Assembly: GCA_051748565.1 (NCBI GenBank)
Contig: JBNJHN010000055.1
Coordinates: 1-14,294 of the forward strand
Length of the DNA: 14,294 nt
Origin: SKPH01 sp051748565
GTDB lineage: Bacteria; Bacillota; Dethiobacteria; DTU022
Reading direction: 5' to 3'
The translations under genes were made by a program, and so were the position numbers. The notes beneath the pieces are model-generated. The model saw only the letters and a list, made by a program, of their open reading frames with translations. It searched no databases and was not told the DNA's origin. Position 1 is the stretch's first letter. The number at the start of each line of letters is the position of its first letter. Of this stretch, positions 5,477-12,722 are shown piece by piece.

Positions 5477-6007
5477 ATGTCCGAAATTAAAGTAGGAATT
5501 GTTATGGGAAGTGATTCAGACCTTCCAATCATGCAAAAATGTGCGGAGGCTCTGGAAGGGTTCGGTATCGGCTGGGAGATGGTCATATCGAGCGCACATC
5601 GTCATCCTGAAAAGACAGCCCGCTACGCCCGCGGTGCTGCCGATGCCGGGCTGAAAGTTATAGTAGCCGGTGCGGGAGGTGCGGCGCACCTGCCGGGAGT
5701 TATCGCTTCCATGACCCTGCTGCCGGTAATCGGGGTTCCTATTGCAATTGAACCAATGCACGGAGTTGATTCGCTCTATTCAATCGTGCAGATGCCGCAG
5801 GGCATACCGGTAGCCACTGTCACGATAAACGGGGCATTCAACGCGGGCCTGCTGGCGGTACAGATACTTGCGGTTCATGATGATAAGCTGAGCCAAAAAC
5901 TAAACAGATACCGCCAGGGACTGGCAGCAAAGGTAGAAGAAAAAGACTGCCTTTTGCGTGAAAAGGATTTACAGTGCAAAGGCACCTACGATGGTGAGAA
6001 AAAATGA
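5477..6007 (+). CDS. purE: PurE, N5-carboxyaminoimidazole ribonucleotide mutase / AIR carboxylase
   Basis: A 176-residue cytosolic enzyme that forms CAIR for purine synthesis. Seen: GIVMGSDSD (residues 7-15), SAHRHPEK (39-46) with the catalytic His41, GAGGAAHLPG (65-74) and HGVDSLYSIVQMPQGIPVAT (95-114), all of the bacterial class I pattern. The next segment, VTINGAFNAG (115-124), is about two residues shorter than the common VAIGKAG-type loop. The C-terminus has a charged tail of some 20 residues beyond the usual end. ATG 5477 is chosen (GGAG 9 bases upstream); ATG 5468 touches the GGAG. Class I enzymes use N5-CAIR made by PurK, but no purK is in this window. The stop overlaps the purB start (ATGA). 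Confidence 0.95.
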   Translation: MSEIKVGIVMGSDSDLPIMQKCAEALEGFGIGWEMVISSAHRHPEKTARYARGAADAGLKVIVAGAGGAAHLPGVIASMTLLPVIGVPIAIEPMHGVDSLYSIVQMPQGIPVATVTINGAFNAGLLAVQILAVHDDKLSQKLNRYRQGLAAKVEEKDCLLREKDLQCKGTYDGEKK

Positions 6008-7299
6008 TCGAACGCTATACACGACCTGCGATGGGCAGAATATGGAGCCTGGAAAACCGCTATCAGAAATTTCTCGAAGTGGAAATCCTGGCATCTGAAG
6101 CCTGGGCGGAGCTGGGCGTTATTCCCCGTTCAGCCGCAGAGTTGATTGCCGGCAATGCTGCTTTTGATGTGCAGAGAATCGATGAGCTGGAAAAAGAAAC
6201 CAGGCATGATGTAGTTGCTTTTACCCGCTGCGTGGCCGAATCGCTGGGTGATGAAAGCCGGTTTTTCCACTACGGGCTGACTTCGTATGATGTAGTCGAT
6301 ACGGCTCTATCTGTAATGCTTGTTGAAGCAGCCAACCTGCTTAAAGAAGGCCTGCTTGAGCTGGATATGGTTTTAAAAGAGCAGGCGCTTCGCTATAAAG
6401 AGACGGCCACCGTGGGCAGAACCCACGGAGTACATGCTGAACCGACCAGCCTGGGCTTAAAGTTTGTACTCTGGCTGGGAGAAGTAAGGCGCAACCAGGA
6501 AAGGCTTGAGAGAGCAACTGCAGCGGTACGGGTCGGTAAAATATCCGGAGCGGTCGGCAATTTTGCCCATATCGATCCATTTATCGAGGAGTATGTCTGC
6601 AGGAAACTGGGTCTGGAACCGGCCCCGGTTTCAACACAGGTTTTACAGCGCGATCGCCATGCCGAATTCGTCAGCGTCCTGGCTTTGATCGGTACAACGA
6701 TGGAAAAAATGGCCCTGGAAATCCGCAACCTGCAGCGTACGGAAACCCGTGAAGTGGAAGAACCGTTCTACAGTGGTCAAAAGGGTTCCTCTGCCATGCC
6801 TCACAAGCGTAACCCGGTAACCTGTGAGAAGGTATGCGGCCTGGCCCGTCTGCTACGCGGTTATGCCGGCACTGCTTTAGAAAACGTTGCCCTGTGGCAC
6901 GAACGGGACATTTCACACTCGTCGGTTGAGCGGATTATTCTGCCTGACAGCACAATAATCTGTGATCATATCCTGCAGCAGATGATCAGGGTGATTGGTG
7001 AACTTAAGGTCAACCGGCAGCAGCTGAGCAGAAATCTTGACCTGACCGGGGGATTAATTTATTCACAGCGCGTGCTCCTTGAATTGATAGAAACCGGTCT
7101 TTCACGCGAAGATGCTTACGACCTGGTCCAGCGCTGTGCCATGGAGGCATGGGAAAGTGGTAAGTCTCTTAAAAATATCCTTGCCCAGGAAAGGATGGTC
7201 ATGGATCGCCTTGGCGAAAAGAAACTGGATGATTGCTTTAACCCCGCCTATTTCCTGCAGCGGGTCGATTATATTTACCGGCGCTTAGGGCTGGAATAA
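6004..7299 (+). CDS. purB: Adenylosuccinate lyase
   Basis: A 431-residue member of the fumarase/aspartase superfamily, normal length for the Bacillus-type enzyme. It removes fumarate from SAICAR (giving AICAR) and from adenylosuccinate (giving AMP) in the cytosol as a homotetramer. Seen: TRHDVVAF (67-74; His68), FHYGLTSYDVVDTALS (88-103; His89), GRTHGVHAEPTSLG (138-151; His141, the expected general acid) and the superfamily signature GSSAMPHKRNP (261-271) with the catalytic serine in its mobile loop. The start is coupled to purE by a 4-base ATGA overlap, with GGTGAG 5 bases upstream. An 89-base spacer follows before purC, the longest gap inside the pur gene run. Confidence 0.97.
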   Translation: MIERYTRPAMGRIWSLENRYQKFLEVEILASEAWAELGVIPRSAAELIAGNAAFDVQRIDELEKETRHDVVAFTRCVAESLGDESRFFHYGLTSYDVVDTALSVMLVEAANLLKEGLLELDMVLKEQALRYKETATVGRTHGVHAEPTSLGLKFVLWLGEVRRNQERLERATAAVRVGKISGAVGNFAHIDPFIEEYVCRKLGLEPAPVSTQVLQRDRHAEFVSVLALIGTTMEKMALEIRNLQRTETREVEEPFYSGQKGSSAMPHKRNPVTCEKVCGLARLLRGYAGTALENVALWHERDISHSSVERIILPDSTIICDHILQQMIRVIGELKVNRQQLSRNLDLTGGLIYSQRVLLELIETGLSREDAYDLVQRCAMEAWESGKSLKNILAQERMVMDRLGEKKLDDCFNPAYFLQRVDYIYRRLGLE

Positions 7300-7388
7300 A
7301 TCGACAGACGGAAATAAGTCCGCATGCCGGATTAGTGAGGATCTGGACAAAGAAATTGAATAATATAAAAAATGGGAGGAAAGGTTAT

Positions 7389-8117
7389 ATGGAAAAGGGC
7401 GAATTTTTATACGAAGGAAAAGCAAAAAAGATTTTCAGGACTGAAGATCCCTCACTGTACCTGGTGGAGTTCAAAGATGATGCCACTGCTTTTGACGGGG
7501 TCAAGAAAGATCGGCTGGAAGACAAGGGAATCCTCAATAATCGTCTTTCCGCCATTTTTTTTAAGCTTTTAGAAAAAAACGGTATTGAGACCCATTTTGA
7601 AAAGACCGTCAGCGAGAGGGAAATGCTGGTAAAAGCGCTTACGATAATCCCGGTTGAGGTGATTGTTCGTAACATTGCCGCCGGCAGTATTTCAAAGCGC
7701 CTCGGCATTCCTGAAGGGACAGAACTTAAGAAGACTGTGCTCGAATTCTCATTAAAAGATGACGAACTGCATGATCCGATGATCAATCATTACCATATCT
7801 ATGCCCTGGATTTGGCAACCGCCCCAGAAATGGCTGAAATAGAGAGAACAGCTCTTACAATAAACGATATTATGGTCCCCTATTTAAGAGAAAAAGGTAT
7901 CCTTCTGGTTGATTTTAAGCTTGAATTTGGCCGGCATAATGGAAAAGTACTGCTCGGTGATGAGATTTCACCCGATACCTGTCGTTTCTGGGACAGCAGC
8001 AGCAAAGAAAAACTTGATAAAGACCGTTTTCGCCGGGATATGGGCGGGGTTGTCGATGCTTACCGTGAAGTTCTGCGCCGTTTGGAAGGAGGCGAAGGCC
8101 CTGCAGTGGAAAGCTAA
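7389..8117 (+). CDS. purC: SAICAR synthetase
   Basis: A 242-residue cytosolic ligase joining CAIR and aspartate with ATP to make SAICAR. Seen: LYEGKAKKIF (7-16), the nucleotide-binding start; DGVKKD (36-41); IIPVEVIVRNIAAGS (86-100), the first family signature; LVDFKLEFG (173-181), the second; and DEISPDTCRFW (191-201). ATG 7389 is chosen because GGAGGA (7375-7380) precedes it by 8 bases; an upstream in-frame GTG at 7335 has no ribosome site. Its 3' end carries the ribosome site of purS, and its last 17 bases overlap the proposed purS start. Confidence 0.97.
   Translation: MEKGEFLYEGKAKKIFRTEDPSLYLVEFKDDATAFDGVKKDRLEDKGILNNRLSAIFFKLLEKNGIETHFEKTVSEREMLVKALTIIPVEVIVRNIAAGSISKRLGIPEGTELKKTVLEFSLKDDELHDPMINHYHIYALDLATAPEMAEIERTALTINDIMVPYLREKGILLVDFKLEFGRHNGKVLLGDEISPDTCRFWDSSSKEKLDKDRFRRDMGGVVDAYREVLRRLEGGEGPAVES
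8086..8103 (+). promoter_or_regulatory. Ribosome site and CTG start of purS
   Basis: AAGGAGG (8086-8092) stands 8 bases before an in-frame CTG (8101-8103). No ATG, GTG or TTG in the purS frame lies between this site and the conserved PurS sequence. The nearest in-frame ATG (8056) and GTG (8065) lie upstream of this ribosome site, inside purC. Confidence 0.65.
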
Positions 8118-8358
8118 GATTGAGGTTACTCTCAAGGAAGCAGTTCTCGACCCGCAGGGTGCCGCAGTGGAGAGTTCTTTAAGGGCGCTCGGTTATGAAG
8201 ATATTCAACAGGTCCGGGTGGGAAAATATATAGAACTGGCTCTTCATGCTCCGGGCAGGAAAGAGGCTTCAGCCCTTGTGGAAGAGATGTCGATACGCCT
8301 GCTGAGCAACCCGGTAATCGAAGATTTTAGCTACACTCTACAGGAGGCCGGGGCATGA
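8101..8358 (+). CDS. purS: FGAM synthase subunit PurS (CTG start)
   Basis: An 85-residue small subunit of formylglycinamidine ribonucleotide synthase. It is thought to bridge PurQ and PurL and help channel ammonia. Seen: KAKIEVTLKEAVLDPQGAAV (residues 4-23), VRVGKYIEL (39-47) and LLSNPVIEDFSY (67-78), which are the conserved PurS segments. The family normally begins one to a few residues before KAKI/YKAKV, which here is CTG-CAG-TGG. With CTG read as Met the protein is MQWKAKIEV and has the typical length. Starting at ATG 8056 instead would add 15 atypical residues (MLTVKFCAVWKEAKA). The 3' end overlaps purQ by ATGA. Family is certain; the start codon is inferred. Confidence 0.9.
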   Translation: MQWKAKIEVTLKEAVLDPQGAAVESSLRALGYEDIQQVRVGKYIELALHAPGRKEASALVEEMSIRLLSNPVIEDFSYTLQEAGA

Positions 8359-9059
8359 GGTTTGGAGTTATTGTTTTTCCGGGCTCAAACTGCGACCTGG
8401 ATGCTTATTACCTGGTGCGCGATGTTCTGAAAAAACCTGTGGAATATATTTACTATAACCAGAGCAGTATTGGGCAGAGCGATGTAATTATTCTGCCCGG
8501 TGGTTTTACCTACGGTGATTATCTCCGCTCAGGAGCAATTGCCCGCTTCAGCCCGGTAATGTCTGCCGTGGCTGATTTTGCTGAGCGGGGTGGAATTGTT
8601 TTAGGAATCTGTAATGGTTTCCAGGTATTGACCGAGGCAGGTCTGCTGCCGGGAGCTCTTTACCGGAATAATCATCTCCAATTTCGTTGTGAGCAGGTAT
8701 ATGTGCGTATCGAAAATAACAACCTTCCCCTGACCTGCGCAGCTTCTGAAGGTGATCTGCTGAAAATGCCGATAGCGCATGGAGACGGTAATTATTATGC
8801 ATCACCGGAACTTTTGCAAGAGCTTGAGGAAAACAGGCAGATTGTATTCCGCTACAGCAATCAAGACGGCAGTGTCGAAGCTGAAGACAACCCAAACGGT
8901 TCCACAGGCAATATTGCCGGTGTTTGCAACCTTCGGGGCAATGTAACCGGCTTGATGCCGCATCCCGAAAGGGCTGGTGAGATTATTCTTGGCTCGGAAG
9001 ACGGCCTGATACTTTTTAACTCGATTATCAGGTACCTGGAAAACCGGGAGGTGTTTTAA
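8355..9059 (+). CDS. purQ: FGAM synthase glutaminase subunit
   Basis: A 234-residue class I glutamine amidotransferase that hydrolyses glutamine and delivers ammonia to PurL. Seen: FPGSNCDLDA (8-17), LPGGFTYGDYLRSGAIA (47-63), the nucleophile elbow GICNGFQ (84-90) with Cys86, MPIAHGDGNY (138-147) and MPHPER (201-206) with His203 and Glu205 completing the triad. Length fits the stand-alone PurQ of Gram-positive bacteria and archaea. AGGAGG (8342-8347) lies 7 bases before the ATG. Its stop directly abuts the purL ATG. Confidence 0.97.
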   Translation: MRFGVIVFPGSNCDLDAYYLVRDVLKKPVEYIYYNQSSIGQSDVIILPGGFTYGDYLRSGAIARFSPVMSAVADFAERGGIVLGICNGFQVLTEAGLLPGALYRNNHLQFRCEQVYVRIENNNLPLTCAASEGDLLKMPIAHGDGNYYASPELLQELEENRQIVFRYSNQDGSVEAEDNPNGSTGNIAGVCNLRGNVTGLMPHPERAGEIILGSEDGLILFNSIIRYLENREVF

Positions 9060-11246
9060 ATGGCTGAGCAGCAAACCTGGAGGCGGCTTGGCCTGGCCGA
9101 TCGGGAATATGAACTGATAGTCAGCCAGATGGGCCGCCACCCTAACCTTGCCGAACTTAATATGTACAGCGTAATGTGGTCTGAGCACTGCAGTTACAAA
9201 CATTCGCGTTCGTCTTTAAAACTTTTTCCAACCAGCGGATCCCGTGTAATCCAGGGACCGGGTGAAAATGCCGGGGTTGTCGATATCGGTGATGGATGGG
9301 CGGCTGTGTTTAAAATAGAGAGCCACAATCACCCCTCGGCTGTCGAACCTTACCAGGGTGCGGCAACCGGTATAGGGGGTATTTTACGGGATATTTTCAC
9401 GATGGGGGCACAACCGGTTGCTTTTCTTAACTCTTTGCGGTTTGGCAACCTTGAAGATGCTCGCGTACGTTATCTTTTTGATGGAGTGGTTGCCGGGATT
9501 GGCGGATACGGCAACTGTGTTGGGATTCCAACTGTAGCCGGTGAGATTTATTTCGAACCGTGTTACCAGGGCAATCCGCTGGTAAATGCCATGTGTGTGG
9601 GGGTAATGCCCATCGAGAGGTTGGTACTCGGTAAAGCATGCGGTGAGGGCAACCTGGTAGTTCTCGCCGGGGCGAGAACCGGCCGGGATGGTATTCACGG
9701 GGTCACCTTTGCTTCTGAAGAGCTATCCGAACAATCAGAAGAACGGCGTCCGGCAGTACAGGTTGGTGATCCATTCCTCGGCAAGCTGTTAATGGATGCC
9801 ACCCTGGAAGCAATTGAAAAAAAATTGCTATGCGGAGTTCAGGATTTTGGGGGAGCGGGGTTGACCTGCGCCCTGACCGAAACAGCTTCACGGGCCGGCA
9901 CAGGCATTGAAATTGAACTTAACCGGGTACCGCTCAGGGAAGATGGTATGCATCCTTTTGAAATACTGACTTCCGAATCGCAGGAAAGGATGCTCCTGAT
10001 TATCGAGCCCGGGAAGCTCGAAGCGGTTAAAGAAGTTTTTCAACGCTGGGAGCTTCAACTGGCTGTTTTGGGAAAGGTTACCGGAGACGGCAGGGTAGTA
10101 GCCCGTTATAACGGAGAAATTGTGGCCGATGTGCCGGCAGAAAGCGTGGCCGGCGGATCACCGGCCTATGAACCGGAAAGCAGGGTACCCGGATATTATC
10201 AAAAGCTGGCAAATTTCGATCCGCTTTCTTGCCTGCCGATTGAAGACTTTAACACTGCCCTTTTAAAAGTCCTTTCTTCACCAGATGTTGCATCTAAAGA
10301 GTGGGTTTGGAGACGTTATGATTACATGGTCCGTACCTGTACAGTGCAGGGTCCGGGGGGAGATGCTGCCGTTATCAGGCTACGCGAAACAGGTAAAGCC
10401 CTGGCCCTCTCGGTCGACGGAAACAGTCGCCATACTTATCTTGATCCTTTCAAAGGTGGGATGATGGCTGTTGCAGAGGCGACAAGAAACTTAAGCTGCT
10501 GCGGTGCCGAACCGATCGGTATTACCGACTGCCTGAATTTCGGCAATCCGGAAAAGCCTGAGATTTTCTGGCAGTTCAAACAAGCCGTGGCAGGAATGGC
10601 TGAGGCCTGCCGTGTTTTGGAAGTGCCTGTTGTCGGTGGAAATGTCAGTTTCTACAATGAAGTCGAAGGGGAGGCAATTTATCCTACTCCCGTGGTTGGG
10701 GCCGTCGGTCTTCTTGATAACCCCGAACAGAGCTGCGGAATCGCTTTTCATTCTGAAGGTGATCTGATCTGCCTGCTTGGTCCGCAGAAATCCACTCTCG
10801 GAGGAAGTCAGTTTTTAAAGAGCTGCTGCGGTGAAGTCGGCGGACGGCTTGCCGATCTTGATTTAACAATGGAAAAAAAAGTGCAGGGATTGCTGCGCCT
10901 GATGATTAAAGAAGGCCGGTTGTCGTCGGCTCACGACCTTTCCGATGGGGGACTAGCTGTAGCCCTGGCTGAATGCTGTATCAGTGGTAAGCAGGGTGCA
11001 TCTGTCGAACTTGCTTCGTCGGAGCATCCCGCTATCGATCTTTTTGGTGAAGGGCCTTCCAGAGTATTAGTATCGTTCGATTCAAAGTATATGGACGGAA
11101 TCCTGACAATAGCAAAAGAAGCAGAGGTGCCGCTTGCCGTGATCGGAGAAGTTTCGGGAGATGCTTTGATAATCAGATTGGGCGGTGATATAATTATAGA
11201 TTGTAAGATGCCGGATTTAATTACGGCTTATGAGGAGGTTTTTTAA
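9060..11246 (+). CDS. purL: FGAM synthase subunit PurL (small type)
   Basis: A 728-residue synthetase subunit of the three-protein FGAM synthase, converting FGAR to FGAM with ATP and ammonia from PurQ. It lacks the fused glutaminase of the 1,300-residue proteobacterial enzyme, which agrees with separate purS and purQ here. Seen: WSEHCSYKHS (40-49) with His43 at the catalytic position, QGPGENAGVVDIGDG (65-79), KIESHNHPSAVEPYQGAATG (85-104) with ATP/Mg ligands, DFGGAGLTCA in the first half, and repeated AIR-synthase-like folds (VVGGNVSFYNE and SSAHDLSDGGLAVALAE in the second half). The start follows purQ with no spacer and GGAGGTG (9047-9053) 6 bases upstream. The stop overlaps purF by one base. 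Confidence 0.97.
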   Translation: MAEQQTWRRLGLADREYELIVSQMGRHPNLAELNMYSVMWSEHCSYKHSRSSLKLFPTSGSRVIQGPGENAGVVDIGDGWAAVFKIESHNHPSAVEPYQGAATGIGGILRDIFTMGAQPVAFLNSLRFGNLEDARVRYLFDGVVAGIGGYGNCVGIPTVAGEIYFEPCYQGNPLVNAMCVGVMPIERLVLGKACGEGNLVVLAGARTGRDGIHGVTFASEELSEQSEERRPAVQVGDPFLGKLLMDATLEAIEKKLLCGVQDFGGAGLTCALTETASRAGTGIEIELNRVPLREDGMHPFEILTSESQERMLLIIEPGKLEAVKEVFQRWELQLAVLGKVTGDGRVVARYNGEIVADVPAESVAGGSPAYEPESRVPGYYQKLANFDPLSCLPIEDFNTALLKVLSSPDVASKEWVWRRYDYMVRTCTVQGPGGDAAVIRLRETGKALALSVDGNSRHTYLDPFKGGMMAVAEATRNLSCCGAEPIGITDCLNFGNPEKPEIFWQFKQAVAGMAEACRVLEVPVVGGNVSFYNEVEGEAIYPTPVVGAVGLLDNPEQSCGIAFHSEGDLICLLGPQKSTLGGSQFLKSCCGEVGGRLADLDLTMEKKVQGLLRLMIKEGRLSSAHDLSDGGLAVALAECCISGKQGASVELASSEHPAIDLFGEGPSRVLVSFDSKYMDGILTIAKEAEVPLAVIGEVSGDALIIRLGGDIIIDCKMPDLITAYEEVF

Positions 11247-12610
11247 TGCAGGAAGCCTGTGGTGTATGCGGTGGTTTTGCCGATGACCAGCCGCTTGCAT
11301 TTCTAACCTGCTTTGCACTCTATGCCCTCCAGCACCGGGGGCAGGAAAGTGCCGGTATAATTGCAGGACCCGGTGATGGCCGTAAACTATGGCTAAAAAA
11401 AGGAATGGGCCTTGTTTCAGAAGTATTTCCGGACAGCGCTGACTTAAAAGGAATCGTCTGTAAAATGGCTATTGGCCATGTTCGTTATCCTTACGGTGAA
11501 GAAGGACGCACACCGGAAAACACCCAGCCTTTGAAGCTGCGCTACCGTCACGGGGAACTGGCCATCGCCCAAAATGGCCAATTGCTTAATACCCGCGAAC
11601 TGCGGGAGGAGTTGGAGTGTCAGGGCGCTATTTTCCAGACTGATACTGACAGCGAACTGCTGGCCCATATGGTGGCAAGGCAGGGTAGTGAAAGCCTTGA
11701 GGAAGCCCTGATGGAAGTAATTCCGAGGTTAAAGGGAGCTTTTGCATTTGTTATTACTGACGGCCGTAAAGTTATCGGCCTGCGTGACGGTCACGGTTTC
11801 CGGCCGCTTTCCCTGGCCTCCATCGATGGAGGAGGTTACTTCATGGCCTCGGAGACCTGTGCGTTTGACACTATTGGGGCTTCCTTTGTGCGCGATATCG
11901 AACCGGGTGAGATGGTTATTCTGGATGAAGAGGGAGTGCACAGCAGACGGGTTATTGAGAGCAATGGGTCGAATCTGTGTGTTTTTGAATTCATCTATTT
12001 TGCCAGGCCGGACAGCAACCTGCAGGGCAAAAATGTCCACCTTGTCCGCCGGGAATTGGGAAGGCGCCTTGCCCGGGAACACCCGGTGGAAGCCGATATA
12101 GTTTCCGGGGTTCCTGACTCCAGTATTGCAGCAGCTTCAGGATTTGCCGAGCAGGCCGGACTGCCATACGAGATGTCCCTGGTTAAGAACCGTTATATCG
12201 GCCGCACATTTATCAAGCCGACTCAAAGGATGCGTGAAGAAGGTGTTGATTTAAAATTAAATGCAGTCAGGAAAATCGTCGATGGGAAAAGGGTTGTTCT
12301 CGTTGATGACTCGATTGTGCGGGGCACAACAAGCCTGAAGCTGGTCCAGATTATGCGTCGGGCGGGGGCCACTGAAGTTCATCTTCGGATCAGCTCTCCT
12401 CCGGTAACCGGATCATGTTATTATGGAATCGATACTCCTGATGCCCATGATTTAATCGCCAATAAAAGTTCTCCGGAAAAGATATCGGAGTTAATCGGTG
12501 CCGATTCAGTCGGCTATCTCAGTATGGATCAAGTTGTGGCGGCGGTAGGACTTGAGGCAGAAAATCTCTGCCAGGCTTGCTTTACCGGTGATTACCCGGT
12601 TTTAGCCTGA
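11246..12610 (+). CDS. purF: Amidophosphoribosyltransferase (Fe-S type)
   Basis: 454 residues; the committed step of purine synthesis: PRPP plus glutamine gives phosphoribosylamine, glutamate and PPi. Seen: MQEACGVCG, so a four-residue propeptide would be removed to expose Cys5 as the Ntn nucleophile; RGQESAG (31-37); and the PRPP loop VVLVDDSIVRGTT (350-362). Four cysteines match the [4Fe-4S] ligands of the Bacillus enzyme: Cys245, Cys391, Cys442 and Cys445. The glutaminase domain is somewhat unusual: GHVRYPYGEEG (77-87) where RYST/RYAT is common, and AQNGQL (108-113) where HNGNL is common. AGGAGG (11233-11238) lies 7 bases before the ATG. No clear terminator follows, so transcription may continue into hppA. 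Confidence 0.97.
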   Translation: MQEACGVCGGFADDQPLAFLTCFALYALQHRGQESAGIIAGPGDGRKLWLKKGMGLVSEVFPDSADLKGIVCKMAIGHVRYPYGEEGRTPENTQPLKLRYRHGELAIAQNGQLLNTRELREELECQGAIFQTDTDSELLAHMVARQGSESLEEALMEVIPRLKGAFAFVITDGRKVIGLRDGHGFRPLSLASIDGGGYFMASETCAFDTIGASFVRDIEPGEMVILDEEGVHSRRVIESNGSNLCVFEFIYFARPDSNLQGKNVHLVRRELGRRLAREHPVEADIVSGVPDSSIAAASGFAEQAGLPYEMSLVKNRYIGRTFIKPTQRMREEGVDLKLNAVRKIVDGKRVVLVDDSIVRGTTSLKLVQIMRRAGATEVHLRISSPPVTGSCYYGIDTPDAHDLIANKSSPEKISELIGADSVGYLSMDQVVAAVGLEAENLCQACFTGDYPVLA

Positions 12611-12722
12611 GCCGGGGAAGCGGCTGTAAAATCGGGATAATGAACCTGCGGCACAGGGTAAATTAAGTTTAAATAATAGAATGGGATAAAACAAGGAAAT
12701 AATATCTGGGAGGTTGAAAGAA
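12611..12722 (+). other. purF-hppA spacer
   Basis: 112 bases. A 5-bp stem, AGCCG/CGGCT (12610-12625), has no T-run, so it is not a convincing terminator. AT-rich sequence from about 12660 could hold a promoter, but no -35/-10 pair with good spacing is visible. GGAGG (12709-12713) is the hppA ribosome site. Confidence 0.5.

Noticed and set aside
7909..8358. A 149-codon frame starting inside purC and ending as PurS
   Set aside because: Its first 64 residues are purC read out of frame; only the part from 8101 is PurS.
12610..12625. Hairpin AGCCG/CGGCT after purF as a terminator
   Set aside because: Only 5 bp and followed by A-rich, not T-rich, sequence.
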